64,000 bases of DNA, from contig JAPFBE010000002.1 in NCBI GenBank assembly GCA_034336665.1, forward strand, positions 33,397,406 through 33,461,405, written 5' to 3'. This DNA comes from Luscinia megarhynchos. Lineage: Eukaryota > Chordata > Aves > Passeriformes > Turdidae. Numbering within the stretch: the stretch's first letter is position 1; each line of letters begins with the position of its first letter. Positions 26,441-38,100 of the stretch are shown piece by piece. Below the pieces are notes generated by a model, which made no database searches, was not told the DNA's origin, and worked only from the letters and a program-made list of their open reading frames with translations. The position numbers were made by a program, and so were the translations under genes.

Positions 26441-28010
26441 GAAGCAGGCAGTAAGTGACAGCTCTGGAGGAGAGTGTGACAAAGGGAAGGAATGAGAACA
26501 TCCATTGGCAATGGGTAAATAAGAGAATATTTCAGCTGTGCTTCAAGACTTCATTGGGAATGGGATGCATTCAGGCAGCAAGACTGAGTGGCACGATTAA
26601 GAACTGTGGCTGGAAATCTCAGAAGCACCAACTGCCCCCATTAAAAGGCTAGTAAAAGAAAATTATAACATCAGAAATAGAAAGAAAGGGAAAATATATG
26701 TTTAAAAAAGTTCTTAAATTCCTGTTGTCTTCAAAGTCTTGTTTACTTTTTTTTTGTGTGTGTGTTTCCAGCAGAACTTATACATGTAGTGTATTTCAAA
26801 TGCTAATTTGCTGGATCCAGACAATTAAAATATAGCAAGTCTATTTTGAACACCATTTAATCCCAAAGCACAATAGAAATCAGGGATTCCCTTGTATTTT
26901 TTAATCTCCTGCACACTTTTAGTGTAATAAACTGCTTCAGTGGCTTGTTTGTAATACATCTTGTGTTACTTCTTCAGCCTGAGCAATTATTGAACTCATT
27001 TAAATTTTAAGATAAACTATTTTCTCCTTTTTAAAGCATAAGGTCTAAGGGTGACACTAAATTCTGGGGATCCAGAGGTTTTTAGGTCTCTGTGAGTTTT
27101 CTGAGTTTATTAAAACTTTCTTCCTTTCTTTAAAAAGAAAAAAAAAAATCATTCACTCTAAGCATAACCAGTCTTCCCCTAAGTGCTTAATCCAAAGCTC
27201 ACTGAAGCTAGTGGAAAGAGTTCTGAGGGCTGCATAAAACTTGAAATGAAAGTCTGTGCCCTCTATTACTGACAAAAGCTCTGCACACACAAAACTGTCT
27301 AAAGACATACTCAATGCATTTTTCTTTTGACAGAATTTCACTCTGTATCTTCTATTGCCTGCCTTTCCCCACACTCTCTGAATTTGTTTTCCCCTCTGTC
27401 CCTTTTTTCTCTTTCTCATACTAGTTTTGTCAGATTTTGTTATATTGACTCAGTTTTCCGTTACCGTATTTCCACATGGAGAGAAAACAACACACTGTCC
27501 AAAAATAATTTTCACTTCCCAGAGCTGCAGCTGGTTTAGGAACAGGCAATGGGAATTTGCTCAGTATTTCTATCTTAAGGACTTATCACTTGTGAATAAT
27601 AATGAAATTATTTAGGATATATTTAATCACAAGCCAAGGTTTATATACTTGAATGTCTAACCATAAGCTTCAAATCCCACATTTAATTACTTAAATGATC
27701 ACTCATTCCCAAAAGTCCTCAGCATCCTGCACTTTTTAAATGTGGCACCTTTCTAATGTAACTCTTAGGAACCTAGGTAGATTTAAGAACCCAATGTTAA
27801 TCACCTGGGTTATATTTAAGAACCCAGTGTTAATTACCTGGGTTTAACATGGAGGGTGATTCTTCCAAATCTCTTCTTAAAAGAATAACTTCATTTATCA
27901 TTTCTAACTTCTTGCAGATGTGATTTGCATGCACAAAGAGAACCTCAAAATTTTCATATACCAAAGTCTGACTGCAACTTTTTGTTTTGTTTTCTCTTGT
28001 TTTTATTAAG
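26441..28010. other. unannotated unique DNA
   Basis: AT-rich DNA with no gene recognised. It contains the 33-bp tandem duplication listed separately and a T-rich acceptor-like region at 26730-26770 without a matching donor. Confidence 0.5.
27781..27846. repeat. two-copy 33-bp tandem duplication
   Basis: Units 27781-27813 and 27814-27846 share ATTTAAGAACCCA.TGTTAA and then T.ACCTGGGTT. They differ at two internal positions and in the last two bases. Each copy also carries the short inverted pair AACCCA/TGGGTT. This is a local duplication that has diverged little, so it is fairly recent relative to the surrounding sequence. Confidence 0.85.
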
Positions 28011-28095
28011 TTCTCTAAGTATCACGGCATTTTTAAAGCCCTGCAAAATGAATATACCAAGGATTTTTTTCCCGTGATTCTTACAAAAACAAAAG
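28011..28095 (+). other. candidate internal exon C (gene unknown)
   Basis: An 85-base segment after a long T-rich acceptor (ttttctcttgtttttattaag) and before the donor AAG|gtgagt. Only one frame is open. It starts in phase 0 with FSKYHGIFKALQNEY and ends with one base of a split codon, compatible with candidate exon D at 30421. I do not recognise the sequence. It could equally be a pseudo-exon. Confidence 0.22.
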
Positions 28096-30420
28096 GTGAG
28101 TTACTAAACTGTTCTGTATTCACAACCATGCAGTAGAAGTTCTCAGATGCAGTGTCTTTTCAGCAGCAAGAGATGTACATACTGGTTGAGCTTCTGTTGA
28201 AAATATTTGAGTTGCGTTATTAATTTTCTTCTTAATATCTTCCATTAGTATTTCAACAAAGGAATCTAAACTGCTATATTTTATAGAAAACCTATCAAGT
28301 ATAGACTTTATATAGAGAGAGTATGATTTGATATTTTTATATTCCATACTTTTTTAAACAAGGTGCATGTCAGTATATTTTTCAATGTGTGAATACAGAT
28401 GGTGCTGGGGGTTGTGAATCTCACTAAGTAGACAATCACAACAGAAGCTCATAGGTAAAATTACAGAAGAGACTTTTTAACAATTAGATTTACTGTGTCA
28501 CCTTTGCCCTTTGCAGCCTGGAAAGATGGAAACAACAGGTTGCAGACAGTGTTCTGTCAGATGGGATTTACTGATCTTTACAGGCAAACTGGGGTCAGCA
28601 CATTCCTGTTCTAAATGTCACAGCCTTTCAACCCTGATGCTAGAGACATTTCGTGATGATAAGAGTGTAACAAAGGTGCTCTTGTTTTTTATTTGGGAGA
28701 AGAGGTGCTTTCAAGAAGGGATGCTTGAATGTTCAGTAATATGGGGCAAATATTGTCCTCTAAACAGTGAGAGATACTTTATTGCAGCCCAACAGTGCAA
28801 TCTCCCTTTCACTTGTCCTCCTCACAAGAATTCCAGGTATGAACTTAGAGAGATCCAGGAGAAAGTACCACAGCAGGTGACTTACTGATCTTCCATAGGA
28901 TCTACATATTGACATCTCCTTACCTGTCAAAGTTTGGCTTCCTGGTTCAAAGCTGAGCACAACCACAAACAGCTGGTACAAGACACAAAGTCTAAAATAT
29001 TGACCAGCAACTGAAAAACATCTTAAAGGGTGATGTTCAAGATTGTTTAAAGCACCCTTACACAGCCACCATAAAACAGAGATTCTTCTGTGCTTCAATT
29101 ATTTCCTAAGATCATTTTCTGTTCCTGCATTTATCCACTGAACTTGATTTAAACCTTGCATTCCTTCTGCTCCATAAATTGTACATTTATGCAGTAAATT
29201 CCTCGAAAGTAGATTCAGAGCTACTGCAAAAGTTAGGAGCAAGCATGGAAACAATCTGTTGATGAACTCTACTGTCTTACAAATTTCAAAATAGCAATAA
29301 AAGAATTATATTAAGGAAAGTAAAATGTTGCTTTGAATATAACAAAAGAGACTATTCCATTTCATTCCATCCCACTTTCAAATGTTTATAGTATTGGCCA
29401 CAGAAAGCTCATGACTTAAGGAAAGCAGTAAACATCAAGTTATGATGTTCAAAATTCTTGTGAACAAGCTGTATTCTTGTGGAGTAAAGCTGAAGTCCAT
29501 TCCTCTTTTAGGAAAAAAAAAAAATCTGCTAGATGTCAAAGTTGGAATGGACCATTGTGATTCTCTTTTGTGAAGATCAGCCTGGAAAACTAGATTATGA
29601 CTTCCATAACTATTAACATGAAAAGAATCCTTTAACCTAGTCTTTCACACTGAAATTTCCAGGGCCTATGTATCATTCAGGTGTATTGGTGAAATATAGT
29701 GAGGTCTGTTGGCAGCATGCTCTTGTATTTTTACTTCATGCAACCCCTTCTTTTACCATATAATGTAAGCAGCATAACTATTCTGCAGATCATTATTTCA
29801 TTATTAAACAATCCTAACTAAGGTAAGGCCATGTGGGGAAAGATAATAGACTGTCTATTTCAACAGAAATTAATGATGACAGGTTTTACATTAAAAAAGG
29901 CCTATGAAGAAATGTCCCTCTGAGTAGGCCAGCAAGGCAGAGAAGAATTTCTCCTTTATAGTTTTTTTTCAATCAGTTGCCAGATTATATTCATTAAATG
30001 AGAGCCATATTTCAGGTAGATGATGGATAAGTTTCTATTCATAGAAACATAAATCACTATGTGATATTTAGGTTTAAAGCATGCACAGTATTCGTAGGCA
30101 TTGTTTTAATCATGAAAGTGAAATTTGTATTGAGGTTATCTGAATGATCAGACACAGAAAAAAGAAAAATCTGAAAGGCAATGTGGCACCAGTTGGACCT
30201 TCTATTCAGTTTAGGACAAGCTAAGCAGTGATCAAATGGCCAAATAATGATTGCAGATGATAAAGCAGTTTCCAAGAGTCCAGCAGTGACTCCCATATAA
30301 AAAATGAACAAAACAAAGGTGTTTAAAGAGGAAAGGGATAGTATAGTCTCTAGTCTCTAGTACATTTAAATTATTTTACAGTGCACACATGAATAACTAA
30401 CCTATCTCTTTTTTTTTAAG
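28096..30420. other. unannotated AT-rich DNA
   Basis: No gene, RNA gene or classifiable repeat seen. Frames such as 28511-28888 (plus) and 28760-29098 (minus) have no recognisable similarity. Confidence 0.5.
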
Positions 30421-30502
30421 GTGATAATCTTTCTGAAGAACTGCTGACTTCTGAAAACTCTGGGAAAGTCAGCATATCTAAAAAAGATTGTGATAAAAAT
30501 AG
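30421..30502 (+). other. candidate internal exon D (gene unknown)
   Basis: An 82-base segment with a polypyrimidine acceptor (cctatctctttttttttaag) and the donor ATAG|gtatga. Two of the three frames are stopped. The open frame enters with two bases (GT, completing a GGT glycine codon if the upstream exon ends in G, as both B and C do). It reads DNLSEELLTSENSGK followed by a lysine/serine-rich end, then leaves with two bases. The hydrophilic composition is typical of a disordered region. No family recognised. Confidence 0.25.
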
Positions 30503-33091
30503 GTATGAAAATTGAAATTTTTATCTTAATTTTTCTGTCTCTCAAAGCATATAATATAGAAGTGCAATCATTTTAATTTCTATCCTGTAGATTACATACT
30601 GGCATACTTTAAAATGTGCATACTACTGCAAAATAAGATAGAATAATAGGCAAATGAAAACTGTAGCAAAGCACTAATATCTGATTTACTGTATCTAGAT
30701 GGGAAAAATCTACATTCCAACAATGGATATAGAAGAGCACATTAATCAGGAATAAATCTAATTGAACTAAGTCCAAGCACAGAATTTCTGTGAATGCAGC
30801 CGAGGAATATTAGTGCTTTATAAAAACAAGTAAATAAATATTCATTTTTATAAAAGTTGCTCCATTCTTCTTAGCACTCAGCCTTGCTGTAGCAGTGCTC
30901 TCTCTATTGTGGAGAATTACTGACAGGTCTCTTGCCCTAGCACAGCACCTCAGGGTCACAAGTGGCATGTCCAGATGCTGATGGCTACTTTCAATCAGCA
31001 TATAAGGATGACAGAGCTGTGCTGATTAGTAAATCCTGCCATTATCCAGTGAAGCTGCCTGGTAAAGTTCACCCTTGTTCAAGAGCTGCAAGACAGTGTG
31101 AGGATGCAGGGAATGTATCTAAAGTGCATTAACAAACAGATATCATTAATCATGAACAGCAGTCTTGTTAAAAATATCAGCCTGCATTTCTTTTCTAACA
31201 TGTGAAATCATGAGCTCTTGAGTCCCATTCTTCTTAATTATGCTGAGATTTATGGAAGAAAGCTATTATACTAGATTTCTCATAATATTATTATTTTTTA
31301 CACATTATTTTTCACCTGAGTTCCAGTGAGAACAGGAAGATTTTAGCCCAGTTCAGACAGAACAAGAATTCCACCATTTTTTCTAGTAGGAGCATCTTTG
31401 TTTAATAATAAGATAGGCATCAAATAATTACATTTATGAATTTTGGTTATTAGTTTTTGAGATCACGTGTGTGATCAGGGGAAGCTTATTATTATTCTCT
31501 TATAATTAATGTTTTATTTTGCACTAGAGACTCAAAGTTTCATGTAAACCTAGTTCATTCTTCTTGTTGCCATTTAGTTATTTCCTTACTGTTTTCGGTG
31601 GCAAGCCAAAATTTAGTATTTCTGCACAGTTAGGTGTTCAGCAGTGACCCAACAGAAGCATCAATCCTTTCTGACTCTGAAAAGCAAAAAGACTGCAAAG
31701 GCAGAATGTGATGCACCTTTCAGGCTTGTTTTGACTTATCAGCCACAATGATATGAAGGCTATTTATTATCTGTCTTAAGGAAACATATTTTTCTCTGAA
31801 GTAAAGCTCCACTGGTAAGTGACGTTTGCTGTGAAACTATTCACTTGTAAAGCTCTGGGACCCAATAAAAAGCCTCAAGTCACTTTGCTGCTTTTCTTTT
31901 TGTAAAAACAGCTTTTAAGTAATGCAAAAGTAAAGTAATAGCTATTCTGAAAATAGTTGGAGGCCACTGCTTTGAGGACCCTTTACTGCAGTTAATCTCT
32001 CAGATGGCTGCTATCACTACCACTCTTTCTGAAACATTTCCTAATTGGCTTCCTGAAAGTTCAGCTTCTTGCCCTTCAAAGAGCAGCAGTGTGGCTGCTG
32101 TCAAAGAAGGAGCCACTTAACTCAGGGTATGATCTTCATAAAAATTCTGCCTTCCCAGAAACGTTATTGCTTATACCTTTTATTTTCCCTCATGACTTTT
32201 TTTCCCTCCTATGCTAACAAAAAGGACAGAAGAGCTTGGAGACCATGGGAACCTTCCAAGCAATTCCTGTTTAAAACAGGCAGTCAAACTCTGCTCTCGT
32301 GTACATTGGTGTGATGATTAAGGAGAAGGTGGGTCATTCCTCCCTGGGAATAGTTTCATGGACAAAGTGCAAGAAGTAGGGAAGAGCTCTGAGCAACTTT
32401 GCACCTCAGGCTGTGATTTTTAATACAGCTTAAAGTAACCCCAGGCTCAGTCTGGTTTCATATGTTAGAATTTTTTAATTTCAGAAGGGAATTTTATGAT
32501 TTAACAAAAAACTTCTGTTATTCAGCTGCCGCAGAACAATTTCACTCACATTACCCTGAGTGTTCTGTTTTGGTTTTTCATGATAGTATGAGGCAAAGAG
32601 TTTCTTATCCGTGGTAATTTCTCCCAAAGTATGTGCAAATGCTGATTTTTTTTTGTTGTTGTTGTTTAAAAAAATCTAGGGAAGATAAGGAAAAGAAAAA
32701 AACTATTTCCACATGAGTTTTTTGTAAAATTACTACTTATGTGGCTAATTGCAAATGGTATGCAGGGTATATGCAGGGTAGCCAAACTTTCAATCTCAAG
32801 CTGCACATGATTCAGAGGCAGATCAAACAGACCTGCTGTGCAGCCAGGACTGGGAAGATTGGGCAGCCCATAATACAATGATTTGCACATGCTTCTGTGA
32901 GATGGGTCTTGAGAAATTGTCTCAGACTCAGAGAACTCTCTGCCTTGTGTAGGTGAAGCACCCAGGTCACTGGGCTGTAGGGCAGAAAATTGTTGATGCC
33001 TCTGCAATTTGCAACTCAATGCCTTAGTTATTTGTACTTCCTGTAAGAAGTGCATGAAAGGTCTCAAAAATTTGTTCTGAAGTCTTAAGCA
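30503..33091. other. unannotated DNA
   Basis: No gene recognised. It contains a 16-base imperfect palindrome with an E-box (GATCAC-GTGT-GTGATC, 31461-31476) and an 11-base direct repeat at 32759-32780. No exon with matching phase to candidate D was found here with a strong donor. Confidence 0.5.
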
Positions 33092-33292
33092 GTGCCACGG
33101 GAGGTTTAGGTTGGACATTAGGAAGAATTTCTTCAAAAAAGGGGTGATTGTGCATTGGAATGGGCTGGCCAGGAAGGTGATGGAGTCACCATCCCTGGTG
33201 GCTCCTAGAGCCATGGTCTAATTGACAGGATGCTACTTAGTCATGGATGGGACTTGATGATCTCTTTTCCAATCTAAATTATTCTGTTCTAC
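33092..33292 (+). mobile_element. CR1 LINE 3' end
   Basis: Sense-orientation CR1 3' region. It reads from 'gaggtttaggttggacatta' and 'ggaagaatttcttc' through 'ggaatgggctggccaggaag' and 'gtggagtcaccatccctgg'-like text to 'gacttgatgatctcttttcc' and a final 'attattctgttct'. This is the CR1 variant with the 'tcaccatccctggtggc' 3' segment. It is 5'-truncated, diverged, and about 200 bases long. Its 3' end faces that of the minus-strand copy about 500 bases downstream. Confidence 0.88.
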
Positions 33293-33806
33293 TCAAAAAA
33301 TATTTTTTTTCCTGGATGCTTCTTAAAAAAAGTCAGATTTTGTTTATTTGAACTGACCTCCACTCTTCCCTCCAGGCTATCACTTGGCTGCTGGACAACA
33401 GAGATTTTGGCCTGTTCTCAAAAGGAATTACTAAGATGTTATAGGCATAGTCCTGAAAGTCCTGCTGTCCTGGAGGCTGAACTCAGAGAGAATTCAAAGT
33501 TATAACACTGGGTAAAGACTGACATACCAGAAAGTCAATTGACATTTTATGTTTCTGAAACAATACAAAAAGTACAGAGTGCTGCTCAGTTACCCAGTCT
33601 GTATCACTGAGATTAGAGTGAGTAAAACAAATACTAATTTGCAGATATGTGAAATTAATATATCTGCACTAACTCTTCTCAAGAATAATAGACAAAACTT
33701 CTTTGGAAATTGTAAAATAAACATAAAATAAAAGTAGTGTGTGGGTTTTGATTTATTTTCAAATAATATACCTACAACTCTTTTTTTTTTTCTTTTCTTT
33801 TTTTTT
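33293..33806. other. spacer between two CR1 ends
   Basis: AT-rich sequence ending in a T-rich run (33779-33806) that abuts the next CR1 3' end. No gene recognised. Confidence 0.5.
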
Positions 33807-33925
33807 AGAATCATAGAAGATGTTGAGGTGGAAGGCACACATCAGGAACATTGAGTCCAATTCCTGGCCTGCCCAGGACACACTGAGAATCACATCATGT
33901 GCCTGAAAGCATTGTCCATGTTTTG
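33807..33925 (-). mobile_element. CR1 LINE 3' end
   Basis: On the plus strand this begins AGAATCATAGAAGATGTTGAG and continues 'ggtggaaggcacacatcagg', 'attgagtccaattcctggcc' and later 'gaaagcattgtccatg'. That is the reverse complement of a diverged CR1 3' terminus: the final ATTCTATGA-like unit, the 'ggactcaa' block and 'catggacaatgc'. It is 5'-truncated at about 120 bases. Confidence 0.78.
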
Positions 33926-35149
33926 TTTGCTAACAAAGAGGAGCTGGATACCCTGTAAAATTCCTTAAGCTATATTACAGAATCTCTGCCAAGGCAGCAG
34001 TAGATAAGGAGAACTTTCTTCTACCAAAATTTCTTGCACTAAATTAACTCCAGAAAGATCCATTTTAAAGGAAGATAAAGAACTGTGAAAATGAGACACT
34101 TGTATTGGCTGTGTAATGACTATACATATATTAGGCAAATCCTGACAGAGCAAAAATTAGTCTCTGATTTCTTCCTCTTCTTTTATTATTCGTGGTCTTG
34201 TTTTGCACCTGTTTAGCACTTGTCCTTACAGATGCATTCAGCTATCATTTAGGCACTTGCAGGGGCAAAATGAGAACAGATGCATCACAAGTACAAAATA
34301 TATGCTAAAAGGACACGTCCTAATGAGAAATCAGAGCTCGATGGGAGGAAAAACAAAACATGGCAGGATATAGAGAATGCAGACCTAAAATTAGCATAGG
34401 GTAGATACATTGAAAAGACAAAATTCAGCAGATAAGGGCTCCTGGTTTATTGTCTAAAATATGCCTATCTGCATTCCCAGGGAACAACATCAATCTGTCT
34501 TGATTTCTGAATAAATTGAGCTCTCAAGCAAAATCCCTGTAAAAGAAGGGAGCTCTATTTTTATCACTGTGACCTTTTTAGAAGGACTTTAGGGAAGAAG
34601 GAAACAAACTTATCTGAATTCCTTCTACCCGAAGTCCAATTCTGCTTTCCTACCTGAAAAAATGTTCTTTGCCATTGTTTTCTGCTATCCAACACTGAGA
34701 GTCTGAAAATTCACATATCACAACAGGCTTCCTACAGGTTTTGTCTTGTCTGCTCTGCTACTGGTCTTTAACTGGTGTTAAAACATTATTTAAGAATCTA
34801 GATTCCAAATTCATTGATGTTCATCAGTAGTGTTAATTAGTTATGGATCAAGATCTGAATTTAAAGAAATGACCTTATGAATGGATAGGAAATCACACAA
34901 ATTCATAGTTTTTGCTGGTTATATTAAATGTATTAACTGTCACAGTTAGATTTTTACTGCCTTATTTTTATTTCCCAGGATGAACAAACCCTGGTTTAAT
35001 TAGGAACTTCACTGGGATTGATACTACCTGGTTTGAAACAGATTGAATATGTATTCAGGGCATATATTCCAGAGTGAAAGAGTGGGTGGCATGGGCAAAG
35101 GATTTTTATACAGTGTTATGTAGGGCGAGTTTTTGCATTTTTTGAAAGC
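33926..35149. other. unannotated DNA
   Basis: Nothing gene-like recognised. The last part (from about 34980) may already belong to the ancient CR1 that follows, but similarity is too low to draw a boundary. Confidence 0.45.
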
Positions 35150-35900
35150 ACTAGGATTGTTAGATAACTGGCAGAACAAATCAGAGTTTTTAACTTTGGT
35201 CTTTAAGGGTGTGATACCTGGAGACTAGCAAAAGGCAGACACAGTGCTTATTCTTAGGAAACTAAAACATAATGAATTGTAGACAAATCAGCTTAACTTC
35301 ACCTTCTGGGAAAATCCCAAATCAGTTGATCTGTTCATAAGAATTTGGAAAATAGTAGAGAAATAGTGCAGTGGTCAGAATACAGCTGTGTGTACCAAGT
35401 CATGTCGAATCAATCTGTTACCTATGAAATGTTAGCAGGGGCATTCTATGGAGCAGAAGGAGGTTTCAATCATATTCAAGTTGACTGTATTTAGGGTTTT
35501 TCTCAAGTAATAATTTCCAACACATACTTAAAAGGCATGGCTTTCAGGGTGCTTCTCTGAGGGTGCAAATATATCTAAATAATTATACTGAAGTGTGGGG
35601 ATCAGTGATGTACCAGAATGGGATATATCAAGTGGAGACTCATGGAAATCTGTTGTGAGTATGAAGTTATTGATATTTTTGTTAGGAATTGCATAATACT
35701 GAGAAAGTGTGTTTCATTTCCATGTGACACAAACTTTATAGACCAGGTCAAAAATTTGAAAGAATCTTGCCAAAAACAGAGAAATGGTCTGGAAATACAG
35801 AATGAAATTCAGCAATATACAGTTCTAAAATATATGCTCAGATAGAAGGAACTGCATGCATTGCAGGATGCAAAAGATATTCAGAACCCTCATTTCAGAA
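35150..35900 (+). mobile_element. ancient CR1-type LINE body fragment
   Basis: Text around 35205-35440 keeps the order of a sense-strand CR1/L3 reverse-transcriptase segment: 'tacctggagactagcaaaag', 'ttcttaggaaactaaaac', 'agacaaatcagcttaacttc', 'ccttctgggaaaatccc' and then 'caagtcatgtcgaatcaatc'. A later stretch near 35770-35810 (atacagaatgaaattcagca) fits a more 3' part of the same ORF. Reading frames are destroyed by stops and indels. It is much older than the other CR1 copies here, and the boundaries are approximate. Confidence 0.6.
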
Positions 35901-37387
35901 ACGTGCTTATTTGCAAATTTCAGCACAAAGTAACAATATCAGGTATTTGCTGTAAAAAACTACAGGACTGATAATTTTTAAATAGGCAGGAATTTAGTCC
36001 TGAATACCTGGAAAGTCACCCTTCCCCTTTACTCAGCTCCAGTTAAGGCAGGAACTAAACTGACCAGAGGTTAGGAAATGGGTCCTCTGCAAAAAGAGTG
36101 AAATAAAAGGGATAGAAAAGAGAGAGGGATGCAGTGTGATTTGGGTTCATGAAACACAAAGTCTAGCTTTGCATAACATATCTGGCTAACTTTGATTCTG
36201 CTTTAGTTGGATGTTTAAAAGTAAATTACTTAAAACTATGGAGACAAGAAGTGTGACTGTAAAGAAGTGAAGTTGCTGAGATAGTAGTGACTAGTAGCTG
36301 AAGGACTCAAAGTGAAAACTGATAACACAAACCTAGGAAAAAGGTAGATAATTAGGAGACAGCAATACAGGCTGTTTCAAGAAGCAATGTTAATATTTTC
36401 TCTCCTGACTGATAACTGCCTAGCTGACACAGATACATTAGGTGTGGCAAGGATATATATTCTTAACTTGGTAACTGCCCACATCAACATATAAACACCT
36501 TTTTCTAGCCCGTTCCATGAATTATATCCTGCTTGCATATTTCTCCTGGGCATAGTATGAGATGCTCAAGCCCATTACGTGGAGGATTACAGCAGGAACA
36601 CCATAATACCAAAGGGTTGATGCAAAGAAGGAGCAAATCTCTTCTAAAATAATGAAGCAACAGGCAAGCGTTAAGATCCTTGATTACTAAATTTTGAGGC
36701 AGAAAACCTCAGACAGGCATTTAAAAAGGATATCACAGATACAGCTGATTTTGTCTTAGAGCAGAGGGGATGTAAGGTTGACTTTGTATTAGCATTTGGA
36801 GTTTCAGGAACCTTCATAAGCAAGCAGAAAGATGGACAGAGATCAGACTTAATTCAGTATTGGGAATACTGCATCAGGAGCAATGTCAAGGATTGTGCAG
36901 GTTCCCAAGTGCAATTTGTGTCCAAGGTTTCTGACAGTTTAATGTTCAGCTCATCTCAAGAGGAGGAGGTGGAGAATAAGGTCATTAACTCTAAGTGCAT
37001 TGTAACACTCTGCCTTCACTCACTACTGAGTTTTATTTTAGAGCAGAACAGAAGAGCCATGCTGAGGAAATATGGTGTATTGTGGGGGTTAACTCGATCA
37101 GGCTCTCCAGTTACTTTGTGTAGAGGGTACAAAACCTTGACTGCTGGTGGCTACAAGTGTCCTGTGCCCAAAATGGCTTGGGTAGGGCTACCTCAAGTAC
37201 ATGGTGCAGCAGCATGCAGTAACCAGGTATTAGGTTGTACCAGCATAATATAGTGAATTCAATGGAACTGCAACCACAGCCTGTGGAATCTGAAAAGCCT
37301 TGTTATTTTAAAACTTGTATCATTAATAATAAAACAATCTCCTATCAAAAGATCTTGCCAGGGAAAAATAACTGGCAAACACCTCAT

Positions 37388-37388
<1 letters not shown>
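35901..37388. other. unannotated DNA
   Basis: No gene recognised. Parts (36.3-36.8 kb) may be decayed continuation of an ancient repeat, but I see no diagnostic motif. The open frame at 36909-37253 (114 codons) has no recognisable similarity and overlaps no good splice sites. Confidence 0.45.
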
Positions 37389-37429
<41 letters not shown>

Positions 37430-37473
37430 TGTGTGTGTGTGTGTGTCTGTGTCTGTGTCTGTGTGTCTGTGTG
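37389..37473. repeat. (GT)n microsatellite with CT interruptions
   Basis: About 19-20 uninterrupted GT units are followed by GT blocks broken by single CT dinucleotides at increasingly short intervals (37428, 37446, 37452, 37458, 37466 approximately). The pure 5' part is the mutable core and the 3' side is degenerating. It is an alternating purine-pyrimidine tract, able to adopt Z-DNA. Long Val/Cys or Thr/His frames across it are artefacts. Confidence 0.97.
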
Positions 37474-37980
37474 ACAATCAACCTGTTGCTGTTAGTTCAG
37501 CAGAACAGTGCCAGCTAAAGATCTGACAAAAAAAATCAAATTCCTGACATCGATTACAAGTATTGTTTAATCTTATTTTTTAAAAAAATGGTAATTAGGT
37601 TTCACTCCTACAAGCAGCAGGATAATTGAGTCCCAAAGGTTAAACAATTAGACTGCATTTGCAAATGAACTTATCCTGATTGGCACTTGAAAGGATAAAA
37701 GGTTTGTTTGAAGTTGTTAGTATTTTAACCCTTGATTTTTGGGAAGTCCATGTGTATTAGACTTAGCTCTCACTTAAAAATATCTCTCCAAATGCCTCTG
37801 GACTTTGGATACAGTTTGAGCAAAGTTGTCCCTCTCAGTATAAAAAGAGTGCACTGAGAAATCCCTCAGATTTCTTCACTCAATATTAGGATTTATTATT
37901 GTTTGGTAAATTATTGATTATTGGGTCAATATATCTTGAAATTCAGCTCAACAAAACACAACATCTATTTATCACAGCAA
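37474..37980. other. unannotated DNA
   Basis: AT-rich unique DNA between the GT microsatellite and a MIR-like relic. Nothing recognised. Confidence 0.5.
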
Positions 37981-38100
37981 TTTTAGAGACAAGTAAACTG
38001 AAACAAAGGTAGATTTATGAACCCACCAAAGGTCACAGAAGTGAGTTAGCAGCAAAACAAGGAATAGGTCTTCTGAAGGCCAGCCTGCAATCCAACATCT
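37981..38100 (-). mobile_element. MIR-like ancient SINE relic
   Basis: The plus strand reads 'ttttagagacaagtaaactg', 'aaacaaaggtagatttatga', 'ccaaaggtcacagaagtg', 'agttagcagcaaaacaagga' and 'ataggtcttctgaaggc'. This follows, segment by segment, the reverse complement of the MIR consensus (gaggaaactgagg / aggttaagt / ccaaggtcacacagctag / gtggcagagc / aggtcttctgac). It is an old amniote SINE, inserted on the minus strand and heavily diverged. Confidence 0.62.

Noticed and set aside
25865..26482. Overlapping open frames up to 114 codons on both strands
   Set aside because: They lie inside the solo LTR, a GC-richer noncoding repeat. No gag, pol or env similarity.
37235..37477. Val/Cys and Thr/His repeat frames
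   Set aside because: Translations of the GT/CT microsatellite.
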